This document shows positions 5,849 through 11,059 of a stretch of 11,059 nt of DNA, piece by piece; within the stretch, counting starts at the first letter, position 1; every line of letters starts with the position of its first letter. The notes beneath the pieces are model-generated. The model saw only the letters and a list, made by a program, of their open reading frames with translations, did no database searches and was not told the origin of the DNA. The position numbers and the translations under genes are program-made. Source of the DNA: an uncultured Bacteroidota bacterium (lineage in GTDB: Bacteria > Bacteroidota > Bacteroidia > Chitinophagales > Chitinophagaceae); NCBI GenBank assembly GCA_903912405.1, contig CAIWHF010000217.1, positions 1 to 11,059 on the forward strand, given 5' to 3'.

Positions 5849-8728
5849 CTACTCTATTACAATTGGGTGCCAATAGGACTGATCTTTGAATTGTAATTTT
5901 ACTGTATAAAAGCCCGATTTTTGACCTAAATTGTTGATTTTTATAGAGTTAAATCCTTTTTCAACCCTTCCAATATATAAATTTTTTACATGTATTCCTA
6001 GGTTATTAAATAAATCTATTTTAACGTGGTTAGATGCTGATTCAAAATCTATCGTGCAATCGTCTTTGCTAGGATTTGGGTAAACGCTCAAACCAATAGC
6101 ATCATTCTTATTTAAAGCCTCCACGTTTGTAGTTACCACACCGGCAGAAAGCGTGTCGTTGATAAATACTTTATAAGCTCCCGGCGTTAACGTAAAATTC
6201 TGTGCGTTTGTAGTTACTTGAAGGCTATCCCCTGTCAAATAATTTTTCCATTTGCCTAAACTAGGAAAATCGATACTCGTATTTAGCGTATTTGCATCAA
6301 AATTTGCCAAAACCACTACATTTAAGTCGCTATGGGTTAACACTAATTTTTTTACAAATACACTAGATAGGTCTGTGCCATTACCAACCGTTAAATTACT
6401 AAAAACAGCTGGTTTGTATGCTCTTAATTTAGACAAAGAACTAACAATTTCTTTCAATCTTCTACGATAGGTATTTTGTAAATAATCCCAACGGATAGGC
6501 TTAGGATCTAATCTGCAATTATTATTAACCGTTCCATTCACACAAGTATTAATAGAGTAATCATAACCCAGCTCACCAAATTGCCAATACATTTTAGGGC
6601 CCGGCACTAATAACATTAAGGCATTTAAAGCTTCATTGCGTTGCAAACCCGTTTGAAGATCTTTAACGTCATAGTTGGAAGTAGTCAATCCGTAATTTAT
6701 ATTCTTATACATTAAACGTTCTTCATCATGGCTCTCTGCATAACTTATCAAGCCCAATTTTGTATGCCCTTTAAAAGGAGCATACGCTCTCGACAAAGAA
6801 CTACTATTTACATAGCCCATGGTGTTTTGATTGGATTCATAATTTAAATTGCTCCATAATAACATTCCATAATTTGATAATTCAATCTCTTCTTGGTCGC
6901 CACCAAAATGCTCTAAAATACAATACGAACCGGGAGCCACCGCTTGCATAGAATCGTAGTAATTTTTCCAAATAGCGATGCGCGATGCATCGTAATTGCC
7001 CCATGCTCCTACATTGCTTCCACTATTAACTTGGGTAAAACCTTTAGATAAATCCCAGCGGAAACCATCTACTTTATATACGCTAAGCCAATGACGTATA
7101 AAACGATATACATGGTATTTGGTAGCTGCCGATTCATGATTAAAATCGTTGAAAACATTATAAGGATGTGTGGCAGTTTGATTTAACCAAGGATTGTTAA
7201 TAGCTGGCTGACTATTAGCTCCATCCCAATATAATTGCGCTAAAGGACTATTACCCGTAACATGATTTAGAGCAATATCAAGTATCACTGCAATACCTTT
7301 TTTATGTGCTTCATCGATAAATTCTTGCAGCTTTTGTTTGGTACCATAATATTTATCGGGCGCAAAATAAAAACATGGATTATAACCCCAACTTTCATTA
7401 CCATCAAACTCAAAAATGGGCATTAACTCAATCGCATTAACGCCTAAATTTTTAAAATAAGATAGGGTATCTATTAGCGATTGATAATTTTTGAAATTGG
7501 TAAAATCTCTAATCAATAATTCATAGATTATTAAATTTTCTTTGGCTGGTCGTTGATAGCTAGAAGCAGTAAATGTAAAAGATGGTGCTGCTGTTTGAAA
7601 CACACCTACCATACCCGTTGTTTTTCCAACTGGATAAGCTGGTAGGTTGGGATAGGTAACCGGCGATATATACGTATCATTATTAGGATCTAATAGTAAT
7701 TCGGAATACGGATCCGCGATTTTTATTATACCATCTACCACATATTGAAAATTATATTTTACACCCGGAATTAAACCAGTAATTCTCGTCCAAAAACGAT
7801 TGCCATCTGGTGTTTTCTTCATTTGCGACTGGCAGTTAGCTATATAATTATTAAAACTGCCTAATACTAGAACATTCGACTTGTTGGGTGCGTATAAAAC
7901 TAAAGTCACCGATGTGTCGCCTGGTTCATAATTGATACCATCTTTTAAACCTACAGGCAAAGCAGCTGTTACAGTGGGTGGCTGCACAAAGAAATTAATG
8001 GTATCTCTTACCGTTGTGGTAGTAGTAGTTAATTCTGCAATTAATTGATTAGAACACGATTGAACAATTGACGGTGCATTGGAAATACTATTCACATTGG
8101 TAGCTGTTGCAATTGCAGTACCATTCAATAATAACTTCATCGTACCTGCCGTAGAAGCAACTGCTTCTATGGGTAAGCTCTGACCAATGGCAACAGAAAT
8201 TGGTTCCAAGAAAGGATAATAACGAGGTTCTGAAAGTGGTTTGTTGAAACGCACATAACTACCTGATGCCGCATATACCGGCACATACATATCACTGTTA
8301 TCGGTATTGGCTTGTTTTAAAGCGCCATTTCCACTTCTAAATAAAATGGCAATTTTTAAAATGGTCTCTGTAGGGTCTACCATTCCAAAAAAAGCACGCA
8401 AGTTGCCAGGTAAGGTATATTTCCATTTATTACCCCCCAAAGGAGTGCACAACGCACTCATAGCAGTGCTTGCCCAAGTCGTTTGCACATACTTCCAGTT
8501 GCTAGGACCCGTACTTTGATTAGTAATAACACCAATATGTACATATACATCGTTGGCATATGAAAACAAACCCTGATTGCCTTTGTTGGCATCTACGGTT
8601 ATAACTACATCACTCGGATTATTATCGGTAATAAATTGTGGAGACCAACTCAACAAGCCATCTGATTGCGCAAAAAGCGATGGTAGGCCAATAAAAAAAA
8701 AGTAGGCAACTAATAAAATACGATTCAT
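5849..8728 (-). CDS. Secreted GH13 alpha-amylase-family enzyme with T9SS C-terminal sorting domain
   Basis: This 959-residue extracellular glycoside hydrolase probably cleaves alpha-1,4 (possibly alpha-1,6) links in starch-like glucans. A Sec signal peptide ends near LFA|Q (20/21), with no lipobox. Residues about 27-155 and 165-250 look like two beta-sandwich domains of uncertain family. Residues about 265-355 look like a CBM48/E-set domain (VLGSFNNY; YNFQYVVDG). The GH13 barrel covers about 395-770 with all four regions: I DIALNH (484-489), II GFRWD (555-559, nucleophile D559), III ILEHF (604-608, acid/base E606), IV ESHDEE (665-670, D668 stabiliser). Catalysis should therefore be intact. 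The C-terminus (about 878-959, with SVYPNPSKDD) is a T9SS type-A sorting domain. Positionally it replaces SusG, which is a surface lipoprotein in Bacteroides. It is first in the operon and divergent from GH97. The exact specificity (amylase, neopullulanase or pullulanase) cannot be fixed from sequence. Confidence 0.93.
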   Translation of the reverse strand: MNRILLVAYFFFIGLPSLFAQSDGLLSWSPQFITDNNPSDVVITVDANKGNQGLFSYANDVYVHIGVITNQSTGPSNWKYVQTTWASTAMSALCTPLGGNKWKYTLPGNLRAFFGMVDPTETILKIAILFRSGNGALKQANTDNSDMYVPVYAASGSYVRFNKPLSEPRYYPFLEPISVAIGQSLPIEAVASTAGTMKLLLNGTAIATATNVNSISNAPSIVQSCSNQLIAELTTTTTTVRDTINFFVQPPTVTAALPVGLKDGINYEPGDTSVTLVLYAPNKSNVLVLGSFNNYIANCQSQMKKTPDGNRFWTRITGLIPGVKYNFQYVVDGIIKIADPYSELLLDPNNDTYISPVTYPNLPAYPVGKTTGMVGVFQTAAPSFTFTASSYQRPAKENLIIYELLIRDFTNFKNYQSLIDTLSYFKNLGVNAIELMPIFEFDGNESWGYNPCFYFAPDKYYGTKQKLQEFIDEAHKKGIAVILDIALNHVTGNSPLAQLYWDGANSQPAINNPWLNQTATHPYNVFNDFNHESAATKYHVYRFIRHWLSVYKVDGFRWDLSKGFTQVNSGSNVGAWGNYDASRIAIWKNYYDSMQAVAPGSYCILEHFGGDQEEIELSNYGMLLWSNLNYESNQNTMGYVNSSSLSRAYAPFKGHTKLGLISYAESHDEERLMYKNINYGLTTSNYDVKDLQTGLQRNEALNALMLLVPGPKMYWQFGELGYDYSINTCVNGTVNNNCRLDPKPIRWDYLQNTYRRRLKEIVSSLSKLRAYKPAVFSNLTVGNGTDLSSVFVKKLVLTHSDLNVVVLANFDANTLNTSIDFPSLGKWKNYLTGDSLQVTTNAQNFTLTPGAYKVFINDTLSAGVVTTNVEALNKNDAIGLSVYPNPSKDDCTIDFESASNHVKIDLFNNLGIHVKNLYIGRVEKGFNSIKINNLGQKSGFYTVKLQFKDQSYWHPIVIE

Positions 8729-8753
8729 AAAATGAGGAGTAAGAATAATAAAG

Positions 8754-8784
8754 CAAGTTACTATATTATTAAATTAGATGCAAA
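8754..8784 (-). promoter_or_regulatory. Candidate promoter of the amylase/sus operon
   Basis: On the minus strand TTTG (complement of 8781-8784) is followed after exactly 20 bp by TAACTTG (complement of 8754-8760). The spacing fits the Bacteroidota TTTG / TAnnTTTG promoter layout, although the downstream box is one T short of consensus. It lies 25 nt before the amylase ATG, giving a short leader of about 20 nt. No competing better match was seen in this gap. Confidence 0.42.
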
Positions 8785-8798
8785 ATCATTAATTTGCA
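8779..8798. promoter_or_regulatory. Inverted repeat in the divergent promoter region, possible operator
   Basis: TGCAAA (8779-8784) and TTTGCA (8793-8798) form a perfect 6-bp inverted repeat separated by ATCATTAA. A second, offset pair GATGC (8777-8781) and GCATC (8800-8804) flanks it. The repeat sits midway between the divergent amylase and GH97 starts. It overlaps the proposed TTTG element of the amylase promoter and the TTTG of the weak GH97 promoter candidate, so one bound regulator could act on both. No regulator gene is in the window. Confidence 0.35.
8789..8796 (+). promoter_or_regulatory. Weak candidate -7 element for GH97
   Basis: TTAATTTG matches five of the six fixed positions of the Bacteroidota TAnnTTTG box and lies 36 nt before the GH97 ATG. 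No TTTG is present 19-21 bp upstream. It is offered only because it is the best match in the short divergent gap. Confidence 0.22.
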
Positions 8799-8832
8799 AG
8801 CATCCTACAACCTACATAAATACATAGACCCA

Positions 8833-10941
8833 ATGAAAAAAATTTTTATTTTGCTTGCAAGTTTACTATCTGTTCAGGCAATAGCTCAAGACTTGCATAT
8901 ACAAGCGCCCAATGGCCAAATAAGCCTCAACGTCCATGTCAAAAATGGTAGCGCCACATATGATCTTAGCTATAAAAACAAAAGCGTTTTAGAACCTTCG
9001 CAATTAGGTTTTCAGTTGCAAGAACAGGGTTTATTGCAAAATAATTGGTCGCTAGTAAAAGTTGATAGCGCCGAAGTAAATGATAGTTGGGCACCAGTTT
9101 GGGGCGAACAAAAGACGATTAAAAATCACTATAAAGAATTGGCTGTTCTCTTAAAACAAAATAGCGCTAATCCCATTTCACTTCGTATAGTGTTTAGAGT
9201 GTTTAACGATGGTATTGGTTTTAGATACGAATTCCCGGAACAAGAATTTTTACAACATTTTGTAGTTAGTGATGAATTAACATCCTTCAACTTTACCAAC
9301 AACCACAAAGTGTGGTGGATTCCAGGCGATTTCGACACCAATGAATATGCTTATTATACTTCTAACATTACCGATGTAGCCACATTAGGTAAAAAGAAAG
9401 ATGGAAAAATATTTACCGCTACACCAATTCAAGGTGCATTTGTGCAAACGCCTTTGATGATGAAAACGGCTGATGGTATTTATATCAACGTGCACGAAGC
9501 AGCACTGGTAAATTATCCAGCAATGGATTTAAAATTTGACACGCAAACATTTGAAGCCGTTGCTACCATTGCTCCAGATGCCGTTGGTAACAAAGCGTAT
9601 ATGCATGCTCCGTGCCATACGCCATGGAGAACAGTAGTGATCAGTGATGACGCAAGAGATGTGCTAGCTTCTAAACTCATTTTAAATTTGAACGAACCTA
9701 GTAAAATTGCAAATCCAAGTTTTATAAAGCCAATGAAGTATGTGGGCATTTGGTTAGAAATGCATTTAGGTATTTCTACTTGGGATTATGCAGGTAAGCA
9801 AGTAGCCTCTGATGCGGAATCAGATGGGAAAACTCGTGCGAAAACAAAACATGGCGCTACTACAGAAAACATGGTAAAATATATCGACTTTGCAGCAAAA
9901 AATGGTTTTGGTGGTGTACTAGCAGAAGGTTGGAATACCGGATGGGAAGATTGGTTTGGCAAATGGAAAGAAGATGTGTTTGATTTTGTGACTCCTTATC
10001 CTGATTTTGATTTACCCTATTTAAGTCAGTATGCAAAAAATAAAGGCGTCGGTATCATTACGCATCACGAAACGAGTGGTAGCGTTACCAACTACGAACG
10101 TTGGATGGATACCGCATACCGTCAAATGGTGAAGTATGGTAGTCCTGCTTTGAAATCTGGTTATGTAGGTAGAATTATTCCGCGTGGCGAATACCACGAT
10201 GGACAATGGATGATCAACCATTATTTACGTGCCATAAAAAAAGCAGCTGATTATAATATTATGCTTGTAGCACACGAGCCTGTTCGACCAACAGGTTTGC
10301 ATAGAACCTATCCAAATTTTATGGCGGCTGAAGCTGCACGTGGACAAGAATTTAATTTTTGGAGCGAAGGTAATATGCCAGAGCATGAAACTATTTTACC
10401 CTTCACGCGCTTGATGGGTGGACCAATGGATTATACTCCAGGTATTTTTAAAATAAAGAAAAGCTATTATATTCCAGGTGCTAAAGAACAAGTACACACT
10501 ACCCTCACCAAACAATTGGCTTTATATATAACCCTTTACAGTCCTATACAAATGGCAACCGATTTGCCGGAAAATTATGAAGCACGACCAGATGCTTTTC
10601 AATTCATCAAAGATGTAGCTGTAGATTGGGATGATACAAAAATCCTGCATGCAGAACCAGGTGATTATATCACAATTGCAAGAAAAGCAAAAGGCACTAA
10701 CAATTGGTTTGTAGGTAGCATCACAGATGAAAATGCTCGGGAATTAGTAATGGATTGCAGCTTCTTAGATGCTGGAAAAAAATATGCAGCTACTATTTAT
10801 AAAGATGCAGAAAATGCAAGTTGGGATAATAACCCAGAAGCCTACAAAATAGAAAAAATAACACTAACTAATAAGAGTAAAGTTAAATTGAAATTGGCAC
10901 GCGGCGGCGGAACAGCGATAAGTATTTTTGAAATAAAATAA
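8833..10941 (+). CDS. susB: GH97 SusB-like alpha-glucosidase, periplasmic
   Basis: This enzyme probably hydrolyses imported maltooligosaccharides to glucose in the periplasm. The ATG at 8833 is preferred over an in-frame TTG at 8794 because it gives 702 residues with a clean Sec signal peptide (MKKIFILLAS..., cleavage AIA|Q at 18/19) and no lipobox. Residues about 20-290 form the GH97 N-terminal beta-sandwich, about 300-600 the (beta/alpha)8 barrel and about 605-702 a C-terminal beta domain. Glutamates match the inverting SusB type with a constant offset of 26 from remembered B. thetaiotaomicron numbering: E365 (AEGWN), E413 (HHETSG, base), E482 (HEPVRPTG, base and calcium), E500 (calcium) and E506 (RGQEFN, general acid). 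E413/E482 with the E506 acid favour inverting alpha-glucosidase over the retaining alpha-galactosidase branch. It diverges from the amylase by 104 bp, unlike the co-directional Bacteroides susB. A terminator follows 10 nt after the stop. Confidence 0.93.
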   Translation: MKKIFILLASLLSVQAIAQDLHIQAPNGQISLNVHVKNGSATYDLSYKNKSVLEPSQLGFQLQEQGLLQNNWSLVKVDSAEVNDSWAPVWGEQKTIKNHYKELAVLLKQNSANPISLRIVFRVFNDGIGFRYEFPEQEFLQHFVVSDELTSFNFTNNHKVWWIPGDFDTNEYAYYTSNITDVATLGKKKDGKIFTATPIQGAFVQTPLMMKTADGIYINVHEAALVNYPAMDLKFDTQTFEAVATIAPDAVGNKAYMHAPCHTPWRTVVISDDARDVLASKLILNLNEPSKIANPSFIKPMKYVGIWLEMHLGISTWDYAGKQVASDAESDGKTRAKTKHGATTENMVKYIDFAAKNGFGGVLAEGWNTGWEDWFGKWKEDVFDFVTPYPDFDLPYLSQYAKNKGVGIITHHETSGSVTNYERWMDTAYRQMVKYGSPALKSGYVGRIIPRGEYHDGQWMINHYLRAIKKAADYNIMLVAHEPVRPTGLHRTYPNFMAAEAARGQEFNFWSEGNMPEHETILPFTRLMGGPMDYTPGIFKIKKSYYIPGAKEQVHTTLTKQLALYITLYSPIQMATDLPENYEARPDAFQFIKDVAVDWDDTKILHAEPGDYITIARKAKGTNNWFVGSITDENARELVMDCSFLDAGKKYAATIYKDAENASWDNNPEAYKIEKITLTNKSKVKLKLARGGGTAISIFEIK

Positions 10942-10944
10942 AAA

Positions 10945-10973
10945 TAAAAAGCGACTCTTAGAGTCGCTTTTTT
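10945..10973. terminator. Bidirectional Rho-independent terminator between GH97 and ispE
   Basis: The perfect 7-bp stem GCGACTC (10951-10957) / GAGTCGC (10961-10967) with loop TTA is flanked by AAAAA on the left and TTTTTT on the right, so it can terminate both converging genes. It begins 10 nt after the GH97 stop. Its right-hand T-run (10968-10973) overlaps the ispE stop codon (complement of 10972-10974), leaving ispE essentially no untranslated spacer before the hairpin. Confidence 0.88.
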
Positions 10974-11059
10974 ATTTTTCAAAAATCCCATATACACTGC
11001 TGCCGCTGCCGCTCATAGAAGCATATAAGGCACCTTGATCGTAAAGTGCTTGCTTAGCC
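10972..11059 (-). CDS. ispE: 4-diphosphocytidyl-2-C-methyl-D-erythritol kinase, C-terminal end (partial)
   Basis: Only the last 28 codons are in the window; the gene continues past the right edge. The translated end reads AKQALYDQGALYASMSGSGS followed by SVYGIFEK and stop. The Gly-Ala-x-Tyr-Ala-Ser-Met-Ser-Gly-Ser-Gly-Ser stretch is the C-terminal glycine-rich GHMP-kinase motif as found in IspE, and YGIF close to the end is typical of that enzyme. IspE phosphorylates CDP-methylerythritol with ATP in the cytoplasmic MEP isoprenoid pathway. It is a housekeeping gene converging on GH97 and marks the right boundary of the starch locus. Another GHMP kinase is possible from so short a piece, but the tail fits IspE best. 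Confidence 0.85.
   Translation of the reverse strand, partial: AKQALYDQGALYASMSGSGSSVYGIFEK

Noticed and set aside
6252..8519. Plus-strand reading frames inside the amylase (6252-6470, 8307-8519)
   Set aside because: They are antisense to a long intact GH13 gene and have no leader or family signature of their own.
9129..10221. Minus-strand reading frames inside GH97 (9129-9341, 9513-9749, 10021-10221)
   Set aside because: They are antisense to well-conserved GH97 coding sequence with no independent support.
1..11059. A wholly new biological system in this window
   Set aside because: Every sizeable gene belongs to a known family of a starch-utilization locus or to housekeeping; no unexplained gene remains, so novelty is limited to variations on that theme.

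Overview
The window comes from a member of the Bacteroidota (Bacteroidetes). The evidence is a low-GC, A/T-rich sequence, a SusC/SusD pair, lipoproteins with a Cys-Lys-Lys-Asp-Glu type surface-export signal, a type IX secretion (T9SS) C-terminal tail on an amylase, a GH97 enzyme, and start codons with A-rich leaders instead of Shine-Dalgarno sites. A free-living group such as Chitinophagaceae or Sphingobacteriaceae is plausible, but the sequence alone does not settle the family.

Layout. Positions 4-77 are a complete tRNA-Asp (GTC), followed by its terminator (about 100-135), a short repeat-rich spacer, and a terminator with a GAAA loop (251-285) that closes the minus-strand operon. Reading leftwards on the minus strand, the genes are a secreted GH13 alpha-amylase-family enzyme (8728-5849), a SusC-like TonB-dependent transporter (5742-2992), a SusD-like lipoprotein (2970-1405) and a SusE-like lipoprotein (1381-302). 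The susC-susD-susE junctions are only 21-23 bp. The amylase-susC gap is 106 bp and holds a likely internal promoter. A GH97 SusB-like alpha-glucosidase (8833-10941) is transcribed divergently from the amylase across a 104-bp regulatory gap. It ends at a probable bidirectional terminator shared with the 3' end of ispE (partial, minus strand, 10972-11059).

How it works (inference from family knowledge). This is a starch/maltooligosaccharide utilization locus. The T9SS-exported amylase cuts starch at or outside the cell surface. SusE and SusD, lipoproteins on the outer leaflet, bind the glucan. SusC imports oligosaccharides across the outer membrane with TonB energy, and the periplasmic GH97 enzyme releases glucose. 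Compared with the Bacteroides thetaiotaomicron sus cluster, the window has no susR, susA or susF. SusG is replaced by a non-lipoprotein T9SS amylase, and susB is divergent. SusC lacks the usual N-terminal carboxypeptidase-regulatory-like extension.

I found no mobile element, CRISPR array or convincingly new multi-gene system. The most interesting points are the T9SS/Sus combination, the short SusC, the poorly assigned N-terminal third of the amylase, and a small inverted repeat placed on candidate promoter elements of both divergent genes.
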